Shown: one piece after another, positions 50,101 to 61,096 of the stretch
Layout of the letters: each line of letters starts with the position of its first letter
How positions within the stretch are numbered: the stretch's first letter is position 1
DNA from: Orientallactaga sibirica
Taxonomy: Eukaryota; Chordata; Mammalia; Rodentia; Dipodidae
DNA: 64,000 nucleotides
NCBI GenBank assembly: GCA_036365145.1
Contig: JAEOAD010001513.1
Span: 1 to 64,000, forward strand
Direction: 5' to 3'
The notes under the pieces: generated by a model
What the model was told of the DNA's origin: nothing
Databases searched by the model: none
What the model saw: the letters and a program-made list of their open reading frames with translations, nothing else
Translations under genes and position numbers: made by a program

Positions 50101-52499
50101 ATTGTAGTGTGTGAAATAAGCAAATTCGGTTCTTGGAATCAGTTGCCTTTCTAGTAAGGTGGTTTAGTGCAGCAAGTTCAAACTTTCCTTGTTTGTGTGA
50201 TCTAACAAGATGTACAAGTTAGTAGATTCGACTCATTTCTAAAGTAGTTTGTTGAGAAAACAAACATCTTCATTGCCGAACATTGTACTGTGTGAAATAA
50301 GCAAGTTCGGTTCTAGGTACCAGTTACTTTTTTACGAAGAAGGTTGAGGGCAGCAAGTTCAAACTTTCCTTGTTTGTGTAATCTAACAAGATGTACAAGT
50401 TAGTAGATTCGCCTCATTTGTAAAGTAATTTCTTGAGAACACAAACATCTTTATTGCCCAACACTGTACTGTGTAAAGTAAGCTATTTCGGTTCTAGGAA
50501 TGAGTTTCTTTTCGACGAAGATGGTTCAGTGCAGCAAGTTCAAACTTTCCTTGTTAATATAATTTAAAAAGATTCACAACTTAGTAGATTGGCCTTATTT
50601 TTAAAGTAGTTTCTTTAGAAAACAAACATCTTCAGTACTGAACACTGTACAGTGTGAAATAAGTTAATTCTGTTCTAGGAATCAGTTTCCTTTCTACGAA
50701 GATGGTTCAGTGCAGCAAGTTCAAACTTTCCTTGTTAATGTAATCTTAAAAGATATCCAAGTTAGTAGATTTGCCTCATTTGTAAAGTAGTCTGTTGAGA
50801 AAACAAACATCTTCATTTCCGAACATTGTACTGTGTGAAATGAGCTAGTTCGTTTCTAGGAATCAGTTGCTTTCCTACGAAGAAGGTTGAGTGCAGCAAG
50901 TTCAAACTTTCTGAGTTTGTGTAAGCAATCAAGATGGACGAGTTTGTAGATTGGACTCATTTCTAAAGTAGTTTGTTTAGAAAGCAAACATCTTCAGAAT
51001 TCCCGAACCCTATGCTGTGTGAAATAAGCTAGTTCACTTCTCGGAATCAGTTGCTGTACTACGAAAAATGTTGAGTACAGCAAGTTCAAACTTTCCTTGT
51101 TTATGTAACATAACAGGATGTACAACTTAGTAGATTCGCTTCATTTCTAAAGTAGTTTGTTTAGAAAACAAACATCTTCATTACTGAACACGGTACTATG
51201 TGTAATAAGCTAGTTCGGTTCTAGGAATCACTTGCTTTCCTTGAAGAAGAAGGTTGAGTGCAGCAAGTTCAAACTTTCCTTGTTTGTGTAATCAAACAAG
51301 ATGTACAAGTTAGTAGATTTGCTTCATTTCTGAACTACTTTGTTTAGAAAACAAACATATTCCTTGCCCTACACTGTACTGTGTGAAATAAGTTAATTCG
51401 GTTCTAAGAATCAGTTTCCTTTATGCAAAGATGGTTGAGTGCAGCAAGTTCAAACTTTCCTTGTTATTTCTAATGTAATCTAAAAAGATGTAAACTGCTT
51501 TGTTTAGAAAACACAACCCTTAGTGAAAGAATTCGTTGTAGGCCAGTTCATTTCTAAAGTAGTTTGTTTAGAAAACAAACATCTTCAGTGCCAAACACTG
51601 TACTGTGTGAAATAAGCTATTTCGGTTCTAGGAATCAGTTGCTTTCTCGAAGAAGGTTGAGTGTAGGAAGATCAAACTTTCCTTGTCATGTAATCTAACA
51701 AGATGTACAAATTAGTAGCTTCATTTGTTGTTTTTTAGAAAACAAACATCTTCATTGCCCAACACACTGTACTGTGTGAAATAAGCTAGTTCGGTTCTAG
51801 GAATCAGTTGCTTTTCTAGGAAGATGGTTCAGTGCAGCAAGTTCAAACTTTCCTTGTTTGTGTAATCTAACAAGATGTACAAATTAGTTTATTCGCCTCA
51901 TTTGTAAAGTAGTTTTTTGAGAAAACAAACATCTTCATTGACAAACATTGTACTTTGTGAAATAAGCTAGTTTGGTTCTAGGAATCAGTTTCTTTTTTTC
52001 TAAGAAGGTTGAGTGCAGCAAGTTCAAACTTTCCTTGTTTGTGTAATCTAACAAGATGTACAACTTAGTAGATTCGCCTCATTTCTAAAGTAGTTTGTTT
52101 AGAAAACAAACATCTTCATTCCAAAACACTGAACTGTGTGAAATAAGCTAGTTTGGTTCTAGGAATCAGTTTCTTTTTGACAAAGATGTTTGAGTGCAGC
52201 AAGTTCAAAACTTTCTTGTTAATGTAATTTAAAAAGATGTACAACTTAGTAGATTCGACTCATTTCTAAAGTAGTTTGTTTAGAAAAACAAACATCTTCA
52301 TTCCTGAACACTGTACTGTGTGAAATAAGCTAGTTCTGTTCTAGGAATCAGTTTCTTTTCCTACAAAGATGGTTGAGTACAGCAAGTTCAAACTTTCCTT
52401 GTTTGTTTAATCTAAAAAGATGTACAAGTTAGTAAATTCACCTCATTTCTAAAGTAGTTTGTTTAGAAAACAAACATCTTCATTCCCGAACACTGTACT

Positions 52500-55400
52500 G
52501 TGTGAAAGAAGCTAGTTCGGTTCTAGGAATCAGTTGCTTTACTATGAAGAAGGTTGAGTGCAGCAAGTTCAAACTTTCCTTGTTTGTGTAATGTAACAAG
52601 ATGTAAAAGTTAGTAGATTCGACTCATTTCTAAAGTATTTTGTTTAGAAAGCAAAAAACATCTTCATTGCCGAACACTGTACTGTGTGAAGTAAGCTAGT
52701 TCGGTTCTAGGAATCAGTTTCTTTACTATGAAGATGGTTGAGTGCAGCAAGTTCAAACTTTCCTTATTAATGTAATCTAACAAGATGTACAATTTAGTAG
52801 ATTCGCCTCATTTCTAAAGTAGTTTGTTTAGAAAGCAAACATCTTCATTGCTGAACATTGTACTATGTGAAATAAGCTAGTTAGGTTCTAGGAATCAGTT
52901 GCTTTCCTATGAAGAAGGTTGAGTGCAGCAAGTTCAAACTTTCCTTGTTTGTGTAATCAAACAAGATGTACAGCTAGTAGTAGATTTTCTTCATTTCTAA
53001 AGTAGTTTGTTTAGAAAACAAACATCTTCATTGCTGAACACTGTACTGTGTGAAATAAGCTAGTTCGGTTCTAGGAATCAGTTGCTTTCCTCAAAGAAGG
53101 TTGAGTGCAGCAAGTTCAAACTTTCCTTGTTTGTGTATGGTAACAAGATGTAAAACTTAGTAGAATGTACATTCCTAAAGTAGTTTGTTTAGAAAACAAA
53201 CATCTTCATTTCCCTAACACTGTACTAATGTGAAAGAAGTTGTTTAGGAATCAGTTTCTTTTCTTTCATTGAGTGCTGCAAGATCAAACGTTCCTTGTTT
53301 GTGTAATCTAAAAAGATGTACAACTTAGTAGATTCGCCTCATTTCTAAAGCAGTTTGTTTGGAAAGGAATATCTTGTGTGAAATTAGCTATTTCGGTTCT
53401 AGGAATCAGTTGCTTTCCTACGAAGAAGGTTGAGTGCAGCAAGTTCAAACTTTCCTTGTTTGTGTAATGTAACAAGATGTACAACTTAGTAGATTCGCTT
53501 CATTTCTAAACTAGTTTCTTTAGAAAACAAACATCTTCATTGCCCAACACTGTACTGTGTGAAATAAGTTAGTTTAGGTTCTAGGAATCAGTTTCTTTTC
53601 TACAAAGATGGTTGAGTGCAGCAAGATCAAACTTTCCTTGTTAATGTAATCTAAAAAGATGTACAACTTAGTAGATTGGCCTCATTTCTAAGTAGTTTGT
53701 TGAGAAAACAAACATCTTCATTGACAAACATTGTACTTTCTGAAATAAGCTAGTTTGGTTCTAGGAATCAGTTGCTTTCCTTCTGAAGAAGGTTGAGTGC
53801 AGCAAGTTGAAACTTTCCTTGTTTGTGTAATGTAACAGGATGTACAACTTAGTAGATTCGCTTCATTTCTAAACTAGTTTGTTTAGAAAAGAAACATCTT
53901 CATTCCAAAACACTGAACTGTGTGAAGTGAGCTAGTTCGGTTCTAGGAATCAGTTTCTTTTTGACAAAGATGTTTGAGTGCAGCAAGTTCAAACTTTCCT
54001 TGTTAATGTAATCTAAAAGATGTACAACTTAGTAGATTCTGCCTCATTTTTCTAAAGTAGTTTGTTTAGAAAACAAACATCTTCATTGCCGAACACTGTA
54101 CTGTGTGAAATAAGCTACTTCTGTTCTAGGAATCAGTTGCCTTCCTACAAAGAAGGTTGAGTACAGCAAATTCAAACTTTCCTAGTTTGTTTAATCTAAC
54201 AGGATGTATAAGTTAGTAAATTCACCTCATTTCTAAAGTATTTTGTTTAGAAACAAACATCTTCATTCCTAACACTGTACTGTGTGAAAGAAGCTAGTTC
54301 GGTTCTAGGAATCAGTTTGCTTTACTACGAAGAACGTTTAGTGCAGCAAGTTCAAACTTTCCTTGTTTCTGTAATGTAACAAGATGTAAAACGTAGTAGA
54401 TTCGCCTTCATTTCCAAAGTAGTAATTTGAGTAGAAAACAAACATCTTCATTGCGATCACTGTACTGTGTGAAGTAAGCTAGTTTTATTTCTAGGAATCA
54501 GTTGCTTTTTCCATGAAGATGGTTGAGTGCAGCAAGTTCAAACTTTACTTATTAATGTAATCTAAAAAGATGTACACCATAGTAGATTCGCCTCATTGGT
54601 AAAGTAGTTTGTTGAGAAAGCAAACATCTTCATTGCTGAACATTGTACTGTGTGAAATAAGCTAGTTAGGTTCAAGGAATCAGTTGCTTTCCTATGAAGA
54701 AGGTTGAGTGCAGCCAGTTCAAACTTTCATTGTTTGTGCAATGTCACAGAATGTACAGCTTGGTAGATTTTCTTCATTTCTAATGTAGGTTGTTTAGAAA
54801 ACAAACATCTTCAGTGCCGAACACTGTACTGTGTGAAATAAGCTAGTTCGGTTCTAGGAATCAGTTGCTTTCCTACGAAGAAGGTTGAGTGCAGCAAGTT
54901 CAAACTGTCCTTGTTTCTGTATGGTAACAAGATGTAAAACTTAGTAGAATCGCTTCATTCCTAAAGTAGTTTCTTTAGAAAACTAACATCTTCATTGCCG
55001 AACACTGTACTGTGTGAAATAAGTTAATTAGTTTCTAGGAATCAGTTTCTTTTCTACAAAGATGGTTGAGTGCTGCAAGATCAAACGTTCCTTGTTAGTG
55101 TAATCTAAAAAGATGTACAACTTAGTAGATTCGCCTCATTTCTAAAGCAGTTTGTTTGGAAAAGGAATATCTTCATTACCGAACCCGGTACTCTCTCAAA
55201 AAGCTAGTTCGGTTCTAGGAATCAGTTGCTTTTCTACGAAGAAGGTTGAGTGCAGCAAGTTCCAACTTTCCTTGTTTGTGTAATGTAACAGGATGTACAA
55301 CTTAGTAGATACGCTTCATTTCTAAACTAGTTTGTTTAGAAAAGAAACATCTTCAGTGCCATACACTGTATAGTGTGAAATTAGCTATTTCGGTTCTAGG

Positions 55401-57060
55401 AATCAGTTCCTTTCCTACAAAGAAGGTTGAGTGCAGCAAGATCAAACTTTCCTTGTTAATGTAATCTAAAAAGATGTACAACTTAGTAGATTGGCTTCAT
55501 TGCTAACAGTAGTTTTTTTAGAAAACAAACAACTTCATTGCCCAACACTGTACTGTCTGAAATAAGCTACTTCGGTTCTAGGAATCAGTTGCTTTCCGAG
55601 GAAGAAGGTTGAGTGCAGCAAGTTCAAACTTTCCTTGTTCATGTATTCTAACAAGATGTACAAATTACAAGTTTCGCCTCATTTGTAAAGTAGTTTGTTT
55701 AGAAAACAAACATATTCATTGCCAAACACTGTACTTTGTGAAATAAGCTAGTTTGGTTCTAGGAATCAGTTGCTTTTCTATTTAAAAATGGTTGAGTGCA
55801 GCAAGTTCAAACTTTCCTTGTTAATGTAATCTAAAAAGATGTACAACATAGTAGATTCGCCTCATTTCTAAAGTAGTTTGTTGAGAAAAACAAACATCTT
55901 CATTCCAAAACATTGAACTTTGTGAAATTAGCTAGTTTATTTCTAGGAATCAGTTGCTTTTGACAAAGAAGGTGGAGTGCAGCAAGTTGAAACTTTCCTA
56001 GGAATGTAATGTAACAGGATGTATAACTTAGTAGATTCCTTCATTTCTAAAGTAGTTTGTTTAGAAAACAAACATCTTCCTTCGAACACTGTACTGTGTG
56101 AAATAAGCTAGTTCTTTCTAGGAATCAGTTGCCTTCCTACAAAGAAGGTTGAGTGCAGCAAGTTCAAACTTTGCTTGTTTGTGTAATCTAACAGAATGTA
56201 CAACTTTAGATTCAGTTCATTTCTAAAGTATTTTGTTTTGAAAACAAACATCTTCAGTGCTGAACACTGTACTGTCTATAATAAGCTAGTTCGGTTCTAG
56301 GAATCAGTTGCTTTACTACGAAGAACGTTTAGTGCAGCAAGTTCAAAAGGTTTCTGTAATGTAACAGCATGTAAGTTCAAACTTTCCTTGTTTGTGTAAT
56401 GTAAGAGGATGTCATTGCAACTTTACTGTGTGAATTCAGTTCTAGGAATTTTCTTTCGATGAAATGTTTGTTTTAGCAAAACAAACATCTGTAATCTAAA
56501 AAGATGTACACAGATTCGCCTAGTGGGTAAATAAGGAACATTGTACTGTGTTGCTAGTTAGGTTCAAGGAATCAGTTGCTTTCCTACAAAGAAGGTTGAG
56601 TGCAGCAAGTTCAAACTTTCCTTGTTTGTGTAATCTAACAAGATGTACTACTTGGTAGATTTTCTTCATTTCTAAACTAGGTTGTTTAGAAAACAAACAT
56701 CTTCTCAATCCCAAACACTGTACTGTGTGAAATAAGTTGTTCGGTTCTAGGAATCAGATGCTTTCCTACAAAGAAGTGTGCAAGTTCAAACTGTCCTTGT
56801 TTCTGTATGGTTCAAAAACTTAGTTTCCTCATTTTTTTTTAGAAAACTAACATCTTCAAAAGATGTGACAAGTTAATTAGTTTCTCTTTCATTTTAAAGT
56901 GGTTTGTTTTAAGAAAACAAACATATTCATTGCTAAAAAGCAGTTTGTTTCTAAACTGTACTGTTTTGAAGTAAGCTAGTTCGGTTCTAAATCAGTTGTA
57001 AAGGAAGGTTCTGCAGCAAGTTCCAACTTTCTTTGGTAATCAACTAGTTCGGTTCTTTTC
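52500..57060 (+). repeat. ~10-monomer higher-order unit (about 1.8-1.9 kb) in outer-right layer
   Basis: Variant strings return in the same order. GAAAGAAGCTAG occurs near 52,503, 54,286 and 61,718. GCTAGTTAGGTT occurs at 52,876, 54,661 and 56,553, with GCTAGTTGGTTCGAGG at 62,086. GTATGGTAACAAGATG occurs at 53,134 and 54,919. GTGCAATGTCACA occurs at 54,736 and 62,160. Spacings are about 1,785, 1,890 and, after subtracting the ERV insertion, about 1,930 bp. The copies are diverged, so this is an old unit. Confidence 0.75.
56340..57060 (+). repeat. Scrambled satellite stretch upstream of the ERV
   Basis: Monomer pieces are short and out of order, for example GTAAGTTCAAACTTTCC inside another half monomer, TTTTAGCAAAACAAACATC, and AAGCAGTTTGTTTCTAAACTG. 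The 180-bp phase is lost for about 700 bp and recovers just before the LTR. It adjoins the blended ERV segment, so it may share a consensus problem; genuine array decay is also possible. Confidence 0.65.
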
Positions 57061-57485
57061 AGACTAAGATGGTTGAGTGCAGCAAGTTCAAACTTTCTTC
57101 TTAGTTAATGTAATTCAAAAAGATGTACAACATAGTAGATTGGCTTCATTTCAATGTAGTTTGTTTTACAAACAAACATCTTCATTGCCCAACACTGTAC
57201 TGTCTGAAATAAGTTAATTCGGTTCTAGGAATCAGTTTCCTTCCTACAAAGATGGTTGAGTGCAGCCAGTTCAAACTTTCCTTGTTAATGTAATCTAAAA
57301 AGATGTACAACTTAGTTTTTGGCCTCATTTCTAAACTAGTTTGTTTAGAAAACAAACATCTTCATTACTGAACACTGTATTGTGTGAAATAAGCTAGTTA
57401 GGTTCTAGGAATCAGTTGCTTTTCTACGAAGATGGTTGAGTGCAGCAAGTTCAAACTTTCCTTGTTAATGTAATTTCAAAAGATG

Positions 57486-57490
57486 TACAA
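57486..57490. repeat. Target site duplication, left copy (5 bp, TACAA)
   Basis: TACAA precedes the TGTAGCAGAC LTR end and is repeated at 61,092-61,096. Joining the flanks across one copy rebuilds a normal monomer (GATGTACAACATAGTAGATT). A 5-bp duplication fits an ERVL/MaLR-type integrase. Confidence 0.88.
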
Positions 57491-57876
57491 TGTAGCAGAC
57501 AGCTTCAGGTTTGCTGAGATGAACTTCCAGACCAAACACAGTTCTGGAGGAAGGGATATTATTTATTTAAGCTTACAGATCCAGGGAAGTTCCATAATGG
57601 CAGAAGTGGCATGCTCTCCACAGGACCAGGCAAGAGCAGCAAAACCAACCAGCCACCACAGCACACACAGCAAAACTATAAGCCAAAAAGTCACACAGCA
57701 CACTTCAGGAACTCCTGTTTAGGCACATTTGCATATCTTTACAATGGAATCTCAAACCAACACCATTACCACCTTAAGACCACCCCCAGTCACATTTGCT
57801 CTAGCAAGGTGATTGCAGATGCAAACTATAACTTTAAAACACTGAATGTATTGGAACATATATTCAAACTACCACA
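57491..57876 (-). mobile_element. LTR, left copy
   Basis: 386-bp LTR beginning TGTAGCAGAC and ending CTACCACA on the plus strand, next to the left target duplication. It shows scattered differences from the other two copies, such as TTTGCTGAG, CCAAACACAG, small losses around AAGAGCAGCAAAACC, and CTGTTTAGG. It contains the reverse complement of AATAAA. Confidence 0.88.
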
Positions 57877-59081
57877 TTCAGTTCATTTCTAATATATTTA
57901 GCTCCTGGCCCCAATAGATTTATAACTATCACACATTGTAAATCTGTACTCAGTCCAATTTCAAAGGTTCTACAGTCTTGATTTCTTAAGATAGAAGTCC
58001 TGTAAAATCAAAACAAGTTAAAACTTTCAACATGTAAAGGCACAGAGTAAACTTTTTTAACTGTATAATTTCTAGCAAGGTTTGTTTAGAAAACAAACAT
58101 CCACCATCAGCCATCATCAAAACACTGCAGTTCAAGTTCAATATAACCATAGACTGACAGTTCTCAGGTTTTCCAGTTGCACCTCCAGCTGGGAAGGTCT
58201 CCACCAGGAAAACTTTCAAACTTTCCAACACTGTACTCCATGGTAGATTTACACAGTCCTGGTATATCCAAAATTTCTAAAGGTCTGTTTAGAAACAAAC
58301 ACGGTCCATCTTCCAAAGGCTCTTCCAGCCTATTCCTCATAACTTCATGCCCTGCCTCAGTTCCGCATCTCCTTGTTATGCTCCTGGAAAGATGTGCAAG
58401 TGCTTCACCATTCTATGCATTTTTCATATTTCCAAAACTAATACCAGGTTTGCAGGACACAGCCATATTCTTAATCCAGGGACAAAATAAAATAGCCTTG
58501 AAAAGCAGGTTCCTTCTCCAGTCAGCTCTTTCAAGAATTTGCATTTTTAACAGGATTTCCTCAGCAGATTCTCCATTGTTTTAATGTAGTTTGTTTCAAA
58601 ACAAACTTATTCACCTTCCTTAAGATTGCTACTGTGTTGAAATAAGCAGCTGTTCAGTGCCTCTACTTTTTAACCTTGCTAAGAGGTTTTCCAACAAGTT
58701 CAAAATCTTAAAATCTCAGTCCGATATACTTTTAGTAGATCAGTCCATTCAAATTTAACCTTGATCAAACTTTCTGGGCCTGGATAACACTGACTGTGTG
58801 AAATAAGTTATCGGTTATGCCATCAGCCCAGTTCCAACAAAGTCCTCTGCCAGTTCAAACTTTCCTTCCCTTAGAAAGTTGTACAACTTAGCCAAGCCTC
58901 AGTTCAAGCAGTTTGCACTTAGCATTCTCAAACTCTCATCAGAATAGTCCATAAAACTGGCTTACCACTCCAGAAGGCATCTTCAGTTGCAGGAATCAAG
59001 TCCATGCCTTTTCTCCAAACAAAGGTTCCAAAGCAAGTTCAAACTTTTCTTGTTAATCTAATTTCAAAAGATGTTTTTTAA
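57877..59081 (-). mobile_element. Second internal region: patchwork of retroelement and satellite sequence
   Basis: About 1,205 bp that follows the clean internal region (59,472-60,700) segment by segment. Where it differs, the replacement is satellite text: CATTTCTAA (57,886), GTTTGTTTAGAAAACAAAC (about 58,080), AACACTG (58,120), CAAACTTTCC (58,217), TTTCTAAAGGTCTGTTTAG (about 58,275), ACTGTGTTGAAATAAG (58,630), AAGTTCAAA (58,697), TAGTAGAT (58,732), ACTGTGTGAAATAAG (58,793) and GTTCAAACTTTCC (58,853 and, with a variant, 59,036). The purine-rich stretch expected before the LTR is overwritten as well. I treat it as a blended consensus rather than a real element; see findings. Confidence 0.8.
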
Positions 59082-59471
59082 TGTAGCAGACAGCTTCAGG
59101 TTCGCTGAGATGAACTTCCAGACCAGGCACAGTTCTGGAGGAAGGGATATTATTTATTTAAGCTTACAGATCAGGGAAGTTCCATAATGGCAGAAGTGGC
59201 ATGCTCTCCACAGGACCAGGCAAGAGAACAGAGAAAACCAACCAGCCACCACAGCACACACAGCAAAACTACAGCCAAAAAGTCACACAGCACACTTCAG
59301 GAACTCCTGCTAGGCACATTTGCATATCTTTACAATGGAATCTCAAACCAACACCATTACCACCTTAAGACCGGCCCCCAGTCACACTGCCTCTAGCAAG
59401 GTGATTGCAGATGCAAACTATAACTAGTAAAACACTGAATATATTGGGGAACATATATTCAAACTACCACA
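59082..59471 (-). mobile_element. LTR, middle copy
   Basis: 390-bp LTR, TGTAGCAGAC to CTACCACA on the plus strand, highly similar to the right copy with a handful of differences (GTTCTGG vs GTTATGG, GGCATGC vs GGCGTGC). For the minus-strand element this is the 3' LTR of the clean unit 59,082-61,091. It is preceded on the minus strand by a purine-rich tract. Confidence 0.9.
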
Positions 59472-59490
59472 TTCCACCCCTGGGCCCCAA
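59472..59490 (-). promoter_or_regulatory. Candidate polypurine tract next to the 3' LTR
   Basis: The plus strand reads TTCCACCCCTGGGCCCCAA, so the minus strand carries a G-rich, mostly purine run (AGGGGTGGAA) ending directly at the LTR's TG. This is where an LTR retroelement has its plus-strand primer. It is interrupted by CCC, so the match is partial. Confidence 0.6.
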
Positions 59491-60700
59491 TATATTTAGC
59501 TCCTGGCCCCCAATAGATTTATAACTATCACACATTGTAAATTGTACTCAGTCCAATTTCAAAGGTTCTACAGTCTTGATCAACTTAAGATAGTGAGTCC
59601 TGTAAAATCAAACAAGTTAAATACTTTCAACATGTAAAGGCACAGAGTAAACATTTTAACTGTATAAGGAATAGCAAGGAGAGACTAGAACAATGAAAAT
59701 CCAACCACCATCAGCCATCATCAAATTTCTGCAGTTCAAGTTCAATATAACCATAGACTGACAGTCTCCAGGTTTTCCAATTCCGCACCTCCAGCTGGGC
59801 AGAGTCGACAGGGAAAACTTTCATAACATGCCAACACTGCACTCCTTGGTAGCCCTTTTGAACAGTCCTGGTATATCCAAAACATCTTCAGGTCTCCATG
59901 CAAACCACGGTCCATTTTCCAAAAGGCTCTTCCAGCCTATTCCTCACGGACTTCATGCCCTGCCTCATGCCGCATCTCAGCAGCGGCTCCTGGAATCATG
60001 TGCAATTGAAGACCATTCTATGCATTTTTCATATTTCCAAAACTAATACCAGGTTTGCAGGACACACCCATATTCTTAATCCAGGGACAAAATAAATCAT
60101 AGCCTTGAAAAGCAGGTTCCTTCTCCAGTCAGCTCTTTCCAAGAATTTGCATTTTTAACAGTCTTTCCTCAGGCATCCTCTTCATTGTTTTAATGTAAAT
60201 CAAGTCAGGCCACCTTCCTTTCACCTTCCTTAAGATTGCTAAGGCGTTGACAATAGCAGCTCCAGAAACATAAAACCGGTCTCAGTGCCTCTACTTTTAC
60301 CTTCCTTGAGGTTTTCCAACTTAAAATCTTAAAATCTCATTCCGATATCTTCAGCCAAGCACATCAGTCCATTACAAATTTAACCTTGATCAAACTTTCT
60401 GGGCCTGGATAACAGAACGTAGCCATCCCTTATGCCAGTAGCCCAGTTCCAACAAAGTCCTCTGCAGTCTTTCCTTCCCTTAGAAAGCTCATAAGCCAAG
60501 CCTCGAAGTTCAATACAGTCTGCACTTAGCATTCTAAAACTCTCATCAGAATAGTCCATAAAACTTGGCTTACCACTCCAGAAGGCATCTTCAGTTGCAA
60601 GCATCAAGTCCATGCCCATTCCTCCAAAACAAAGGTTCCAAAAGACGAACATCCACGTGGTCAGGTTCATCTCACCCTACACTCCTCGGTACCACTTTAC
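59472..60700 (-). mobile_element. Clean MaLR-like internal region, non-coding
   Basis: 1,229 bp between the middle and right LTRs. On the minus strand it starts with GTAAAGTGGTACCGAGGAG directly after the 5' LTR, the primer-binding-site region, and it ends with the purine tract. The longest minus-strand frame, 96 codons at 60,380-60,670, shows no retroviral motif and I do not call it a gene. Lack of gag/pol is normal for MaLR elements, which are mobilised in trans. Confidence 0.82.
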
Positions 60701-61091
60701 TGTAGCAGACAACTTCAGGTTCGCTGAGATGAACTTCCAGACCAGGCACAGTTATGGAGGAAGGGATATTATTTATTTAAGCTTACAGATCCAGGGGAAG
60801 TTCCATAATGGCAGAAGTGGCGTGCTCTCCACAGGACCAGGCAAGAGAGCAGAGAAAACCAACCAGCCACCACAGCACACACAGCAAAACTAGAGCCAAA
60901 AGGTCACACAGCACACTTCAGGAACTCCTGCTAGGCACATTTGCATATCTTTACAATGGAATCTCAAACCAACACAATTACCACCTTAAGACCAGCCCCC
61001 AGTCACATTGCCTCTAGCAAGGTGATTGCAGATGCAACTATAACTAGGAAAACACTGAATATATTGGGGAACAAATATTCAAACTACCACA
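60701..61091 (-). mobile_element. LTR, right copy (5' LTR of the element)
   Basis: 391-bp LTR, TGTAGCAGAC to CTACCACA on the plus strand, abutting the right TACAA target duplication. On the minus strand it begins TGTGGTAGTTTGAA and carries AATAAA at 60,777-60,772, about 70 bp before its CA end. It would contain the element's promoter; I see no clear TATA box to place. Confidence 0.9.
60772..60777 (-). promoter_or_regulatory. Polyadenylation signal AATAAA in the LTR
   Basis: TTTATT on the plus strand (minus strand AATAAA) within ATTATTTATTTAAGC. The same hexamer is conserved in the middle and left LTR copies. Its position late in the LTR fits the R-region polyadenylation signal. Confidence 0.7.
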
Positions 61092-61096
61092 TACAA
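61092..61096. repeat. Target site duplication, right copy (5 bp, TACAA)
   Basis: TACAA follows the LTR end ACCACA and matches 57,486-57,490. The satellite resumes with CATAGTAGATTTGCTTC. Confidence 0.88.

Larger units (their letters stand above)
50101..57485 (+). repeat. Outer-right satellite layer, diverged monomers with long higher-order units
   Basis: Monomers are of the outer type (AGCTAGTTCGG, CAGTTGCTTTCC, CTTGTTTGTGTAATG/C, GTTTGTTTAGAAAACAAAC) with high divergence and several shortened copies (near 51,466-51,550, 53,190-53,400 and 56,340-57,060). Ordered rare variants recur about every 1.8-1.9 kb. The ERV insertion splits the final monomer at GATGTACAA|CATAGTAG. Short ORFs here are chance frames. 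Confidence 0.94.
57491..61091 (-). mobile_element. ERVL-MaLR-like LTR retroelement, assembled with three LTRs and two internal regions
   Basis: A minus-strand element between TACAA target duplications: 5' LTR 60,701-61,091, internal 59,472-60,700, LTR 59,082-59,471, second internal 57,877-59,081, LTR 57,491-57,876. The LTRs are TG...CA bounded, about 390 bp, and differ at few positions, so the element is young. Minus-strand LTR text (start TGTGGTAGTTTGAA; CCATTATGGAACTTCCCC, CTGTAAGCTTAAATAA and a TGTCTGCTACA end) resembles rodent ORR1-type MaLR LTRs, and the sequence after the 5' LTR includes GTGGTACCGAGGAG, as in MaLR internals. The internal is only about 1.2 kb with no gag, pol or env, as expected for non-autonomous MaLR. 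The duplicated half may be an assembly artefact. The family name is from recollection, not a search. Confidence 0.85.

Noticed and set aside
57877..59081. Gene conversion between ERV and satellite
   Set aside because: Many tiny phased patches over the full length would need dozens of independent events between unrelated sequences; consensus blending explains it more simply.
60380..60670. 96-codon minus-strand ORF in the retroelement interior as a gag or env remnant
   Set aside because: No retroviral motif is recognisable, and MaLR interiors are normally non-coding. The frame is not kept in the other internal copy.
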